Of a stretch of 64,000 nucleotides of DNA, positions 1 through 9,342 are shown in pieces. The stretch lies in the NCBI GenBank assembly GCA_946223075.1, contig CAMILZ010000009.1:1-64000 (forward strand). Direction: 5' to 3'. This DNA is from an uncultured Dermabacteraceae bacterium (lineage in GTDB: Bacteria > Actinomycetota > Actinomycetes > Actinomycetales > Dermabacteraceae). The notes beneath the pieces are model-generated. The model made no database searches, had not been told where the DNA came from, and was given only the letters and a program-made list of their open reading frames with translations. The translations under genes and the position numbers were made by a program. Numbering within the stretch: position 1 is the stretch's first letter; every line of letters begins with the position of its first letter.

Positions 1-1036
1 CGCGGGCACCCGCCGTCGAGGCGTCGGCAGCATCACCCGCGTTCTTCGCGTCGTCGCGCGCAGTTTCCGCTTCGGCGCGGATGATCGTGAGGGTGTCGCG
101 CAGTCGCGGTTCGAGTTCGCCGCGCACACGTCCGTCGGGAAGAGGTGCGAGCGCCTCCTCGAGAGCGGCTCCCGCATCATCGAGCTCGAGCGCCGTAATT
201 CCGAGCCCGCGAAGCTCGCGCACGGCACCGCGAATGGCGCCCTGATGAAGCGACTCGGTCACCGACGACGTCACGCGGTCCACGAATTCGTGAGCCTCGT
301 CCACGATCACCACGTCGTGTTCGGGAATGATTCCGTGGCCGTCGAATGCATCGATCGCATAGAGGGCGTGGTTTGTCACCACCACGTCGGCTTCACGTGC
401 GAGTGCCCTGTTGCGCTCCGCGAAGCACTCGTCGTGGAGTGGGCACGAGGTGCCGATGCACTGGGAGCCGGTGACGGAAACTTGCCGCCATGCACGGTCG
501 GAAACGGGGGTGTCGAGTTCGTCGCGGTCACCGGTGTCGGTTGTGTGGGCCCATTCACGCAGGCGCTGCACCTGGGCGCCGAGCCTCTCCGAGTCATTCT
601 TGACGCCCGTCACGGAGGCTTCGGCAAAGAGTGCGCCCGGGTCGAGATCGTCGGGGTAGCCTCCCTCAAGTTTGTGGAGGCACACGTAGTTGCCGCGCCC
701 CTTGAGGAGGCTGTAACTCGGTACGCGACCGAGCTCGGTTCCGAGGGCCTCAACGATGCGCGGAAGGTCCTTCGCCACGATTTGGCTCTGGAGCGCGAGG
801 GTCGCGGTCGTGATCACGACGGGCTTACCACGGTCGACGGCGCGCTTAAGCGCCGGAACGAGATACGCGAGCGACTTCCCCGTGCCCGTTCCCGCTTGGG
901 CGATGAGGTGGCGGCGAAGGTCGATGCTGCGTTCGATCGCGCTTGCCATGGCGCGCTGCCCCGGTCGATCTGCCCCTCCGACCGCGGCGACGGCCGAGGA
1001 GAGCAGTTCCTCGAGTTCCGTTTCCGGTGCGTTCAC
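1..1036 (-). CDS. dinG: DinG-type ATP-dependent DNA helicase (3' part outside window)
   Basis: This is the N-terminal 345 codons of a superfamily 2 helicase of the DinG/XPD group; the rest lies beyond the left edge. The GTG start overlaps the hflX stop (GTGA), so the two are probably translated together. The protein begins VNAPETELEELL and shows a Walker A motif AGTGTGKS near residue 40. Four cysteines in the NYVC and CIGTSCPLHDEC stretches fit the iron-sulfur cluster of this family, and a DEAH box (VDEAHEF) follows. Enzymes of this type unwind DNA 5' to 3' and act on repair and replication intermediates, often under SOS control; no SOS box is visible here because the gene follows hflX directly. 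The family call is firm, the exact substrate is not. Confidence 0.88.
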   Translation of the reverse strand, partial: MNAPETELEELLSSAVAAVGGADRPGQRAMASAIERSIDLRRHLIAQAGTGTGKSLAYLVPALKRAVDRGKPVVITTATLALQSQIVAKDLPRIVEALGTELGRVPSYSLLKGRGNYVCLHKLEGGYPDDLDPGALFAEASVTGVKNDSERLGAQVQRLREWAHTTDTGDRDELDTPVSDRAWRQVSVTGSQCIGTSCPLHDECFAERNRALAREADVVVTNHALYAIDAFDGHGIIPEHDVVIVDEAHEFVDRVTSSVTESLHQGAIRGAVRELRGLGITALELDDAGAALEEALAPLPDGRVRGELEPRLRDTLTIIRAEAETARDDAKNAGDAADASTAGAR

Positions 1037-2607
1037 TGGCGGGCGGCTGCGAGGTCGGAGGCAAGGGATTCGTCGACGCGCGCCACGAGGCGCGTGCCCT
1101 CGGCGAGGAATTCCTCGCGCATGAGCTCACCCTGGGTGTGGACGCGCGAAACGAGATCGCCGCGCGTGTAAGGCACAACGATGTCGATCTCGACCGAGGG
1201 GCGCGGAAGCATGTCGGCAATGAGAGCGCGAAGCTCGTCGACCCCCTCGCCCGTGCGTGCGGAGACGACAGCCGAGTGCTCCACTTGCGAGCGAAGCCGC
1301 GCGAGGGTTTCGGGGCTCGCAAGGTCGGCCTTATTGAGCGCCACGATCTCGGGCACATCGAAACCCTCGATGTCGGCGAGCACGGCGCGGACCGCGCGGA
1401 TCTGCCCCTCGGGGTCGGGGTGGGACGCATCGACGACGTGCAGGAGCAAGTCCGCTCCGGCGACCTCTTCGAGCGTGGAGCGGAAGGCCTCAACAAGCTC
1501 CGTGGGGAGGGAGCGCACAAATCCGACGGTGTCCGCGAACGTGAACTCGCGACCGTCGGGCGTCACGGACCGGCGCACGGTCGGGTCGAGTGTCGCGAAC
1601 AGGGCGTTCTCCACGAGAACGCCTGCGCCCGTGAGGCGGTTCAGAAGCGACGACTTCCCGGCGTTCGTGTAGCCGGCGATCGCGACGGAGGGCACGTTGT
1701 TGCGTTTGCGGTCGGCGCGCTTCGCTTCGCGCGAGGGGGCCATCGCCTTGATGTCGCGCCTGAGCTTCGCCATGCGCGTGCGGATGCGGCGGCGGTCGAG
1801 CTCGATCTTCGTTTCGCCGGGACCGCGCGAACCGATTCCCGCACCGCCCGCGACACGACCACCGGCCTGACGAGACATCGATTCACCCCAACCGCGAAGG
1901 CGCGGGAGGAGGTACTCGAGCTGCGCGAGCTCGACTTGCGCTTTACCCTCGCGGGACTTTGCGTGCTGCGCGAAGATGTCGAGGATGAGCGCGGTGCGAT
2001 CGATAACTTTGACCTTGATGATGTCCTCGAGCGCGCGACGCTGCGAGGGAGCGAGCTGGCCGTCGCAGATCACGGTGTCCGCATGAAGGTCAGCGACGAT
2101 CTCGGCGAGTTCCTTCGCTTTGCCTGAGCCAAGGAAGGTCGCGGGGTCGGGGTGAGCGCGGCGCTGCATGACACCGTCGAGAACGCGCGACCCGGCAGTT
2201 TCGGCGAGCGCCGCGAGCTCGCGCATGGAGTTTTCGGCATCTTCGACATTGCCCGTCGTGAAAAGACCCGCGAGCACGACATTCTCCAGGCGAAGCTCGC
2301 GATACTCGACCTCGGTGACGTCCTCGAGGTCGGTGCGCAGCTGATCGACGCGGCGCAGCGAGTGACGCTCGGCGAGATCGAGCTGTTCGCCGTCGGCATC
2401 GCTCTCATACGTCGTCGCCGAGATTGACGCGTCGCCCCTCGAAAGCACGCGCTCCATGATCGAGGCTTCGCGCACTCGAGTGCCCGCACTTTCAGTCTCC
2501 GCTGCCTCGTGCGCTGCGTCGGGGTTCTCGAATTCGGGATCGGGGACAAAGGGTGTCAAGTGCGCGTGTACTCCAGTTTCTCTCGTGCGGGGCCTCGCAT
2601 GAGGCAT
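1033..2607 (-). CDS. hflX: GTPase HflX
   Basis: HflX is a ribosome-binding GTPase that splits stalled or stress-inactivated 70S ribosomes. The sequence has the HflX N-terminal domain with the glycine-rich FLGSGKAKEL segment, a coiled linker, and a GTPase domain with G1 GYTNAGKSSLLN, a G3-region FADTVGFV and G4 NKAD. The ATG at 2607 lies just after a possible -10 element (TTATAC) and has no Shine-Dalgarno sequence. A TTG at 2556 with GGAG 11 bases upstream is an alternative start, so the first 17 residues are uncertain. The stop overlaps the dinG start. The gene is divergent from the methyltransferase that starts at 2678. Confidence 0.93.
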   Translation of the reverse strand: MPHARPRTRETGVHAHLTPFVPDPEFENPDAAHEAAETESAGTRVREASIMERVLSRGDASISATTYESDADGEQLDLAERHSLRRVDQLRTDLEDVTEVEYRELRLENVVLAGLFTTGNVEDAENSMRELAALAETAGSRVLDGVMQRRAHPDPATFLGSGKAKELAEIVADLHADTVICDGQLAPSQRRALEDIIKVKVIDRTALILDIFAQHAKSREGKAQVELAQLEYLLPRLRGWGESMSRQAGGRVAGGAGIGSRGPGETKIELDRRRIRTRMAKLRRDIKAMAPSREAKRADRKRNNVPSVAIAGYTNAGKSSLLNRLTGAGVLVENALFATLDPTVRRSVTPDGREFTFADTVGFVRSLPTELVEAFRSTLEEVAGADLLLHVVDASHPDPEGQIRAVRAVLADIEGFDVPEIVALNKADLASPETLARLRSQVEHSAVVSARTGEGVDELRALIADMLPRPSVEIDIVVPYTRGDLVSRVHTQGELMREEFLAEGTRLVARVDESLASDLAAARQ

Positions 2608-2677
2608 GCGTATAAGTGTGTCACGTCCGCCCCTCGGAGGGGAGCTTTTCGCGTGCTGCGCCACTACACTCCTCACT

Positions 2678-3307
2678 GTGACAAGCGACGCCCATTACTT
2701 TTCTCCCGCGCCCGGCAAAGACCTCGAGCGCCGTGAGCTGCGCGTGCCCCTCGCGGGCGCTGAGCGGAGCCTCGTGAGCGCGAAAGGGCTCTTCAGCTTC
2801 GATGGACTCGATAAAGCCACGGCGATCCTGCTCACGCACGCGGATGTCTTTCCCCCGATTGGCCCTGGCAGCGAGGTGCTCGATATCGGTTGCGGCTGGG
2901 GTCCCATCGCCTTGAGCCTCGCACTCACACAGCCCGAGTGCCGTGTGACGGCGATCGACGTCAATCCGCACGCGCGCGCGATCACGCGCGAGAACGCCGA
3001 GCGCCTAGGCCTTTCGAACGTCACGGTTGCCGCCCCCGAAGACGTTCCCGAAAGTGCACGCTTCGACGCGCTCTGGTCGAACCCGCCGATCCGCATCGGC
3101 AAAACCGACCTTCACGCCCTTCTCACGAGGTGGATTGGGCAGCTGCGCCGGACGGGAAATGCCGCGATGGTCGTCGGGAAAAACCTCGGCGCCGACTCGC
3201 TTGCCACGTGGATGGCGGGGCAATTCCCGGCGCGCCCGGTCGAAAAAGTCCACTCTTCGAAGGGCTTCCGCTTGCTCGGTGTGGGCCCGGAGCAATCGGG
3301 AAGGTAG
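2678..3307 (+). CDS. RsmC-like class I SAM-dependent methyltransferase
   Basis: A 209-residue methyltransferase of the RsmC/RlmG-like group, which methylates guanine N2 in ribosomal RNA. It has the SAM-binding motif LDIGCGWGP near residue 70 and the catalytic-type SNPP motif (WSNPPIRIG) near residue 130. The substrate-binding opening HYFSPAPG and the SAKGLFSFDGLDKAT stretch are typical of this group. The start is a GTG. The protein is the single-domain form, about half as long as E. coli RsmC, as is usual in actinobacteria. It is convergent with dapF, with a short palindrome between them. The exact rRNA position modified cannot be read from the sequence. Confidence 0.85.
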   Translation: MTSDAHYFSPAPGKDLERRELRVPLAGAERSLVSAKGLFSFDGLDKATAILLTHADVFPPIGPGSEVLDIGCGWGPIALSLALTQPECRVTAIDVNPHARAITRENAERLGLSNVTVAAPEDVPESARFDALWSNPPIRIGKTDLHALLTRWIGQLRRTGNAAMVVGKNLGADSLATWMAGQFPARPVEKVHSSKGFRLLGVGPEQSGR

Positions 3308-3327
3308 CCGCGAGGGGTGCGCGGGTG

Positions 3328-3345
3328 GCGTCGGAATTCCGACGC
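3328..3345. terminator. Perfect palindrome between convergent genes, possible bidirectional terminator
   Basis: GCGTCGGAATTCCGACGC is a perfect 18-base palindrome with a 7-base GC-rich stem and an AATT loop, located between the ends of the methyltransferase and dapF. It lacks a clear T-run, so termination is inferred from position and structure. Its right arm is also one of the recurrent AAGCGTCGGA words described in the findings. Confidence 0.45.
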
Positions 3346-3349
3346 TTGC

Positions 3350-4234
3350 CTAGCCCTCCTGCTGCTCGCGAGATCCCGCGGGGCCACTTGCCTTGAGATC
3401 GCCGAGCTCCGCGGGCCCCGTGAGGGTCATGTTTCCGTGGGTGTCCCAGCCGATCTCGAGCCGCCCGCCGCGCACGTCAACGCGCCACGCCTCACGCGTA
3501 TCGTCCGCGCGCGAGGCCGCAAGTGCGGCCACGACGGCCGTCGCTCCCGTTCCGCACGAGAGAGTCTCCCCCACGCCGCGTTCGAACACGCGCATGGCCA
3601 CGTGCCGTTCTCCACGGTTTTCAACGAACTCGATGTTCGTGCCGTTTTCGGGCTCGGGGTCAAGATCGGGTCGCTCGCGCAGATCGAGCCCCTCAAGCGA
3701 GAGGTCGTTCGGGAGCTCAACGACCGTGTGGGGATTGCCGACGTTCACGTCGCTGCCCTCAACGAATCGATCACCAACGCGCACGATCCGCGTTGTTCCT
3801 TCAATCCTCGCCGGTCCCATGCCCACGCGCACGCGCCACTCGGGGCCGTCCTCGAGTACCTCGACGGTGCGCACGCCGGCGCGGGTCATGACCTCGAACG
3901 CTTTGTCGTTGACGTAGCCGCGGTCCACGAGGAAGGCGGCGTAGGCGCGCACGCCGTTGCCGCACATTTGCGCGATCGTGCCGTCGGCGTTGCGGTAGTC
4001 CATGAACCACTCGGGAGGGTTCTCGAGGCCTTTGCTCGAAGGGTCCCCGAGGCAGCGCGTGCGGATCGCGCGAATCACGCCGTCGGTTCCCGCGGGGCCC
4101 GCCAGCTCGCTCACGCGGGCGCTGTTGAGCTCTCCGCGACCCGCCGGGTCGTCGATCATCACGAAGTCGTTTTTAGTGGCACTCGCGTAGCTGAGGGCCT
4201 TGCGAGTTTCGGGGCGTGAGGATGCAGAGTCCAT
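3350..4234 (-). CDS. dapF: Diaminopimelate epimerase
   Basis: DapF converts LL-diaminopimelate to meso-diaminopimelate, the last step before lysine and the source of the peptidoglycan cross-link residue. Both catalytic cysteines are present, in MCGNGVRAY (Cys about 91) and in LSCGTGATA (near 235). The substrate-binding TKNDFVMID segment is near the N-terminus. The chosen ATG gives 294 residues, close to the family norm, and lies 31 bases after the miaA stop. dapA and dapB of the same pathway lie at 16.0-16.9 kb and 20.2-20.9 kb in this window. Confidence 0.96.
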   Translation of the reverse strand: MDSASSRPETRKALSYASATKNDFVMIDDPAGRGELNSARVSELAGPAGTDGVIRAIRTRCLGDPSSKGLENPPEWFMDYRNADGTIAQMCGNGVRAYAAFLVDRGYVNDKAFEVMTRAGVRTVEVLEDGPEWRVRVGMGPARIEGTTRIVRVGDRFVEGSDVNVGNPHTVVELPNDLSLEGLDLRERPDLDPEPENGTNIEFVENRGERHVAMRVFERGVGETLSCGTGATAVVAALAASRADDTREAWRVDVRGGRLEIGWDTHGNMTLTGPAELGDLKASGPAGSREQQEG

Positions 4235-4265
4235 GGCCCGATCATAGGCACGGCGACGCTCGACC

Positions 4266-5252
4266 TCACGCCTCAGTCGCAGGTGGCTGTTCGGCGGCGT
4301 GCGCAATCTCGCGCTCGATCATCGCGAAGGCGGCGTCGGGCTCCTCCCCCGGCACCCACGTGAGGCGCTTATCCCGGCGGAACCACGTGTCCTGCTTGCG
4401 CACGAGGCGTCGCGTGTTGGTGATCGTCGACTCGATCGCTTCGTCGAGACTCATGTTCCCGCGCACGTGAGCGATCATCTGGGCGTAGCCGATCGCCTGG
4501 CGCGCCGTCACGCCACGCTCGATGCCCGCGTCGAGGAGCGCCTCAACCTCCTCGCGAAAGCCATTGTCGACCATGCGATGCACGCGCGCTTCGACGCGCT
4601 CGTGGAGCTTTTCCCGCTCGAGCTTCACAGCCACGTACGCGATCGCGGGATCGTGGAACGTGTAGGTCGGGAGGAACGCCGAGAACGGCTTCCCCGTCAA
4701 GCGGTGCACTTCGAGCGCACGCACGATCCTGCGCTCGTCCCTCGGCGCGATCTTTCTCGCCGCCTCGGGGTCGGCATCAGCAAGCTCGGCGTGGGCAGCT
4801 CCCGTGCCAATCTCGCGCACGTGGATTTCTATCTCTGCGCGCACAGCGGGGTCCGACGGCGGAAAAGCCATCACGTCGGTGAAGGCGCGCACGTAAAGCC
4901 CCGAGCCACCAACGACCACCGGAAGATTGCCTCGTGCGCGGATGTCGTTCGCGAGCAGCCTTGCCTCCCGCTGGAAAGTCGCGACGCTCGCCTCTTCGGT
5001 GACGTCGAGAATATCGAGAAGATGGTGGGGAATTCCGCGGCGCTCGTGGGGCGTGACCTTCGCGGTTCCCACGTCCATGCCTCGATAAAACTGAAGGGCA
5101 TCGGCATTGATCACCTCGCCGCCGAGACGCTCGGCAGCGTCGATCGCGAGGGCGCTTTTACCGGTCGCCGTTGCACCCGCGATCACGAGAAGAGGCGGCG
5201 TGGCGTGGGCGGCGTCACCATGGCGCTGGTCGTGCTGTGCGGGGTGTGACAC
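4266..5252 (-). CDS. miaA: tRNA dimethylallyltransferase
   Basis: MiaA adds the isopentenyl group to A37 of tRNAs that read UNN codons. The Walker A motif GATATGKS is at about residues 26-33, followed by the family motif DALQFYRGMDVGTAK and the GGSGLY segment. The GTG start at 5252 has a good ribosome binding site, GAAAGGAAAG, while the TTG 15 bases upstream is embedded in it and was not used. With 328 residues it has normal length. MiaB, encoded at 5.9-7.4 kb, performs the next step on the same base. Confidence 0.95.
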   Translation of the reverse strand: MSHPAQHDQRHGDAAHATPPLLVIAGATATGKSALAIDAAERLGGEVINADALQFYRGMDVGTAKVTPHERRGIPHHLLDILDVTEEASVATFQREARLLANDIRARGNLPVVVGGSGLYVRAFTDVMAFPPSDPAVRAEIEIHVREIGTGAAHAELADADPEAARKIAPRDERRIVRALEVHRLTGKPFSAFLPTYTFHDPAIAYVAVKLEREKLHERVEARVHRMVDNGFREEVEALLDAGIERGVTARQAIGYAQMIAHVRGNMSLDEAIESTITNTRRLVRKQDTWFRRDKRLTWVPGEEPDAAFAMIEREIAHAAEQPPATEA

Positions 5253-5365
5253 GCGCTTTCCTTTCAATCCCAGCGGTTATTTCGCGTGGTGCGACGAAAA
5301 TCGGTAGCGTGGTTTCGACACGTCGCATCCCGGCCTCAGGGCCGGACACCACAGAAAGGCAGCCG

Positions 5366-5836
5366 ATGTCGAACGGCCCCTCGCCCGATGCCGCACCCGC
5401 CGGCGAAAAACTCACCATTGAGCGCCTCGAACAGTCTCTCGAGCGACTCGGCTACGCCTTCGTCGAAGACGATGACACGCCCAATGTGCTGCGCGCACGC
5501 TTCGACCACTATCCTTTCACGTTCGCCGTCGCGGGCGAACACTCGCACATTTTGGTGGTTCGCGGCCGTTGGGACGAGCTTCTCGCCGTTCAGCAGAAGC
5601 TCGAGGCCTCGCGCCTGTGCAACCACTGGAACATGGAGCGCATGTGGCCAAAAGCGTACGTCCGCCGCGAGAACGATTCCGCGCTTGGCGTGTACGGCGA
5701 GCTCGTTTTTGACTACTTCTACGGCGTGAGTGACGAAGCGATCGACCGCGCCATCACGTGCGCCCTCTCGACCACGGTCGCGTTCTTCACGAGCTTCGCC
5801 TCGCAAGTGAGCGACCAGGACGAGGCCTGCGCCTGA
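5366..5836 (+). CDS. YbjN domain-containing protein
   Basis: A 156-residue protein of the YbjN family (PF10722-like), related to type III secretion chaperone folds and common in actinobacteria, but without a settled biochemical role. The ATG has an AGAAAGG ribosome binding site. The domain covers most of the protein: a start segment ERLEQSLERLGYAFVEDDD, a central beta region, and the conserved stretch RLCNHWNMERMWPKAYV. There is no signal peptide or membrane segment. It stands alone on the plus strand between miaA and miaB and is convergent with miaB. Confidence 0.8.
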   Translation: MSNGPSPDAAPAGEKLTIERLEQSLERLGYAFVEDDDTPNVLRARFDHYPFTFAVAGEHSHILVVRGRWDELLAVQQKLEASRLCNHWNMERMWPKAYVRRENDSALGVYGELVFDYFYGVSDEAIDRAITCALSTTVAFFTSFASQVSDQDEACA

Positions 5837-5859
5837 GCGAGACCCCGAGGAATCACGCC

Positions 5860-7410
5860 TCAGTTGCCGGGCCGTCTGAGGCTCGGAAGACCGAGGCTCA
5901 CGGGACCACCCGGACCGGGAGTTCCGCAGGCATCGGGTTCGTCCTCACCGTTTTCCCGGCGCTCCCACGCATCGCCAGCGCGGGTTCGACGCACCTCGAA
6001 CTCGCCACCCTCCGCGCCTGAATCGGCGATGAGATAGAAAGGCGCAGCTTTCGTGACGCGCGCACGGACGATATCGCCGGGGCGCGGCCGCTCGCCTTCC
6101 GGGTGCCCCTCGGGAAGGGCTACGTGCACGAGGCGACCATCCTCGGCGCGGCCAGAAATACGGTGAGTTTCAGCGTCGCGATCGCCCTCGCCTTCGGCAA
6201 TGAGCACCCTCACCTCGGCGCCAACCTTCTTCGCGTTCTCCTCGGCGGAGATGCGGTCCTGAAGTGCCACGAGGCGTTCAAACCGCTCCTGCACAACGGC
6301 CTTCGGGATCTGCTCGTCCATCTCCGCGGCGGGGGTTCCAGGGCGCGGCGAATACTGGAACATGAAGGCACTCGAGAAACGCGAGGCTTCCACAACGTCG
6401 AGGGTCTTCTGGAAATCTTCTTCGGTTTCACCCGGGAAACCGACAATGATGTCGGTCGTGATTGCCGCGTGAGGAATCTTCTCGCGGACCTTCTCAAGGA
6501 TCCCGAGGAACTTCTTCGAGCGGTAGGAACGACGCATAGCCTTGAGCACCGCATCGCTGCCCGACTGGAGAGGCATGTGCAACTGCGGCATCACATTCGG
6601 CGTCTCGGCCATCGCGTCGATCACGTCGTCGGTGAACATCGCGGGGTGCGGCGAGGTGAAGCGCACGCGCTCGAGACCCTCGATATCGCCACATGCACGC
6701 AGAAGCTTCGCGAACGCACCGCGGTCGCCGAACTCAACCCCGTACGAGTTGACGTTCTGGCCAAGCAGGGTCACTTCAATGGCCCCCTGGTTCACGAGCT
6801 CCTTGACTTCGGCGAGAATCTCGCCGGGGCGGCGATCCTTTTCCTTGCCTCGCAGCGAAGGAACGATGCAGAACGTGCACGTGTTGTTGCAACCCACCGA
6901 GATCGAGACCCACCCGGCATAGGCGCTTTCGCGCTTCGTGGGGAGAGTGGAGGGGAACACCTCGAGTGACTCGAGAATTTCGACCTGTGCTTCTTTTTGG
7001 ACGCGTGCGCGATCGAGGAGAACGGGAAGCGAGCCAATGTTGTGGGTGCCGAACACGACGTCAACCCATGGCGCGCGATCGGTGATCGTCGAGCGGTCCT
7101 TTTGCGCGAGGCAGCCGCCCACGGCGATCTGAAGATTCGGGTTCGCGTCTTTCGCGGGGCGCAACTGGCCGAGGTTTCCGTAAAGGCGGTTGTCAGCGTT
7201 TTCGCGCACGGCGCACGTGTTAAACACGATGACATCGACATCGCCATTCAACGGGTCCGCGCCCTCGGCGGCCGCGGTATAGCCCGCTTGCTCGAGCAGG
7301 CCCGTAAGGCGCTCGGAGTCGTGGACGTTCATCTGGCAGCCGAACGTGCGCACCTGGTAGGTGCCGCGCGCCCGGGCATCATTCTCGTTGAGGGTCGCTA
7401 GTTCGCTCAT
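5860..7410 (-). CDS. miaB: tRNA-2-methylthio-N6-dimethylallyladenosine synthase
   Basis: MiaB is a radical-SAM enzyme that adds a methylthio group to i6A37 in tRNA. The N-terminal MTTase domain carries the three cluster cysteines in TFGCQMN, FNTCAVR and GGCLAQ. The radical-SAM motif CNNTCTFC follows, and a TRAM RNA-binding domain ends the conserved part. The chosen ATG (MSELATLNEND) is preceded by an AGGA-like site and gives 516 residues. A tail of about 50 residues, proline- and glycine-rich, extends past the TRAM domain. The gene follows recX by a short gap and lies in the same orientation as recA and recX. Confidence 0.95.
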   Translation of the reverse strand: MSELATLNENDARARGTYQVRTFGCQMNVHDSERLTGLLEQAGYTAAAEGADPLNGDVDVIVFNTCAVRENADNRLYGNLGQLRPAKDANPNLQIAVGGCLAQKDRSTITDRAPWVDVVFGTHNIGSLPVLLDRARVQKEAQVEILESLEVFPSTLPTKRESAYAGWVSISVGCNNTCTFCIVPSLRGKEKDRRPGEILAEVKELVNQGAIEVTLLGQNVNSYGVEFGDRGAFAKLLRACGDIEGLERVRFTSPHPAMFTDDVIDAMAETPNVMPQLHMPLQSGSDAVLKAMRRSYRSKKFLGILEKVREKIPHAAITTDIIVGFPGETEEDFQKTLDVVEASRFSSAFMFQYSPRPGTPAAEMDEQIPKAVVQERFERLVALQDRISAEENAKKVGAEVRVLIAEGEGDRDAETHRISGRAEDGRLVHVALPEGHPEGERPRPGDIVRARVTKAAPFYLIADSGAEGGEFEVRRTRAGDAWERRENGEDEPDACGTPGPGGPVSLGLPSLRRPGN

Positions 7411-7450
7411 GGTCTTCCTAGGATACGTAGCCCGCCGCGCGCGAACACGA

Positions 7451-8131
7451 TCAGGACCAGGTGACTCCCGCCGCATCGAGTTCACGGTTGAGCACGAAAA
7501 GGGTGAGATTCTCCGAGTATCCGCGTCGCGCGAGCGCGCCCCCGATGCGCCTAAGCGCGGCACCGCGATCAAGGTTCTCCGCCCCGCCACTCTTGCGAAG
7601 CTCTTTCGCGAGACGCTCACGCGCGAGCACCTGGCAGCGTTCCTTTTCACTGTCGTAGGGGGCGGCCTCTTCGAGCACCGCGTCGATGTCGCGCGAATCC
7701 ACGCCCTTCACCTTGAGCTCACGCCTCAGTGCGGCCGTGCCAAGGAGCTTGTGGGCGCGCCGCTGCTCGACCCATGCACGCGCGAAAGCTTCGTCGTCGA
7801 TAAGCCCCGCGGCATCGAGGCGCCGCATGACCTCTTCCAGCACGGCAACGTCACACACGCGCTCGGAAAGCTTCGTGCGGATTTCCGCTTCGCTGCGACT
7901 CCTGTGAGCGAGAAGGCCGAGCACATATCGGCATTCCTTCACGACGGACTTTTCCGTGTCGGCATCGCGAAATATGCCTCCGCGGTGCGGATTGCTGCCC
8001 TCCCCAGGTGCGGCTTCCCCCGCTTCGATCGCGGCAATGTGCTCGGCGAGCTCCTCAACGACGCTCGCGGGCCAATCCTCCTCCCCTGCGCGAGGCAGGG
8101 GTTGAGGCTCAGATCTGCGCGGGTGCTTCAT
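7451..8131 (-). CDS. recX: Regulatory protein RecX
   Basis: RecX binds RecA filaments and modulates their growth. The protein is made of three-helix repeats typical of RecX, recognisable in LLAHRSRSEAEIRTKL, RLDAAGLIDDEAFARAWVEQR and ARRGYSENLTLFVL. The ATG at 8131 lies inside the last codons of recA (23-base overlap), so translation is probably coupled to recA. The first 60 or so residues are low in conservation. An upstream ATG at 8149 is possible but less well spaced from a GGGAG site. Confidence 0.92.
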   Translation of the reverse strand: MKHPRRSEPQPLPRAGEEDWPASVVEELAEHIAAIEAGEAAPGEGSNPHRGGIFRDADTEKSVVKECRYVLGLLAHRSRSEAEIRTKLSERVCDVAVLEEVMRRLDAAGLIDDEAFARAWVEQRRAHKLLGTAALRRELKVKGVDSRDIDAVLEEAAPYDSEKERCQVLARERLAKELRKSGGAENLDRGAALRRIGGALARRGYSENLTLFVLNRELDAAGVTWS

Positions 8132-9197
8132 CGTCCACGAATTCGCCATCTCCCACTGGCGCTTCGGCTGCAGCCTTCTTCGCGGCCTCATCCGCGTACT
8201 GGCCAATGCCGAGCTTCATGAGGATCTTCTGTTCGATATCGGCGGCGAGATCCGGGTTGTCTTTGAGGAACTGGCGCGCGTTTTCCTTGCCCTGGCCAAG
8301 CTGGTCGCCATCGTACGTGTACCACGCGCCAGACTTCCGCACGATGCCGTGCTCCACACCGAGATCGATGAGACCGCCCTCGCGCGAGATGCCCTCGCCG
8401 TAGAGGATGTCGAACTCGGCTTGCTTGAACGGCGGGGCCATCTTGTTCTTGACAATCTTGACGCGCGTGCGGTTACCAACGGCATCGGTGCCCTGCTTGA
8501 GGGTCTCAATGCGGCGAATGTCCATGCGCACCGAAGCGTAGAACTTCAGCGCCTTACCGCCCGTGGTCGTTTCGGGGCTCCCGAAGAACACGCCGATCTT
8601 TTCGCGAAGCTGGTTAATGAAGATCGCGGTCGTGCCACTCGAGTAAAGCGCGCCCGTGAGTTTACGAAGAGCCTGCGACATGAGCCGAGCCTGGAGGCCC
8701 ACGTGAGAATCGCCCATTTCGCCTTCGATTTCCGCTTTCGGCGTGAGCGCCGCGACGGAGTCCACGACGAGGACGTCGATCGCGCCGGAGCGCACGAGCA
8801 TGTCGGCGATTTCGAGGGCCTGCTCGCCCGTATCGGGCTGCGACACGAGAAGCGCATCGATATCGACGCCGAGCTTCTTCGCGTATTCCGGATCAAGCGC
8901 GTGTTCAGCATCGATAAACGCGGCAATGCCGCCAGCGCGTTGCGCATTGGCGATGGCGTGAAGCGCGACCGTGGTTTTACCGCTCGACTCAGGGCCGTAG
9001 ATCTCCACAACGCGGCCGCGCGGGAGACCACCGATGCCGAGCGCGACATCGAGCGCAACCGAGCCCGTGGGAACGACTTCGACGGGCGGGCGCGTGTCGT
9101 CACCAAGACGCATAATCGAGCCCTTGCCAAACTGGCGATCAATCTGTGCGAGCGCGTTTTCGAGCGACTTATCGCGATCCTTGGCGGCAGCAGCCAT
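8109..9197 (-). CDS. recA: Recombinase RecA
   Basis: RecA drives strand exchange and is the SOS co-protease. The 362-residue protein has Walker A GPESSGKT at residues 68-75, the Walker B region LVVDSVAAL, the L1/L2 loops with FINQLREKIGV, and an acidic C-terminal tail (VGDGEFVDDEAP). The start ATG has a strong AAAGGAA site. About 145 bases upstream lies a near-perfect actinobacterial SOS box, so LexA control is likely. recX overlaps the 3' end. There is no intein. Confidence 0.99.
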   Translation of the reverse strand: MAAAAKDRDKSLENALAQIDRQFGKGSIMRLGDDTRPPVEVVPTGSVALDVALGIGGLPRGRVVEIYGPESSGKTTVALHAIANAQRAGGIAAFIDAEHALDPEYAKKLGVDIDALLVSQPDTGEQALEIADMLVRSGAIDVLVVDSVAALTPKAEIEGEMGDSHVGLQARLMSQALRKLTGALYSSGTTAIFINQLREKIGVFFGSPETTTGGKALKFYASVRMDIRRIETLKQGTDAVGNRTRVKIVKNKMAPPFKQAEFDILYGEGISREGGLIDLGVEHGIVRKSGAWYTYDGDQLGQGKENARQFLKDNPDLAADIEQKILMKLGIGQYADEAAKKAAAEAPVGDGEFVDDEAPAQI

Positions 9198-9342
9198 GGC
9201 GGTTCCTTTCGTTTGTCACCCCGCTTCGAGGTGCCCTCTCGCTTGACACATTCAACGGTAGACGGGGGTGAGACATTTAAACTCGACCCCGGCACGCATG
9301 TGGAAGCACCACCGTTGTGGAGGTCGAACAACACCATCGTAA

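Noticed and set aside
2630..2660. Small CCCCT/AGGGG hairpin followed by TTTT upstream of the RsmC-like gene
   Set aside because: The stem is only 5 bases with a 3-base loop and lies in a divergent promoter region, so a terminator role is unlikely.
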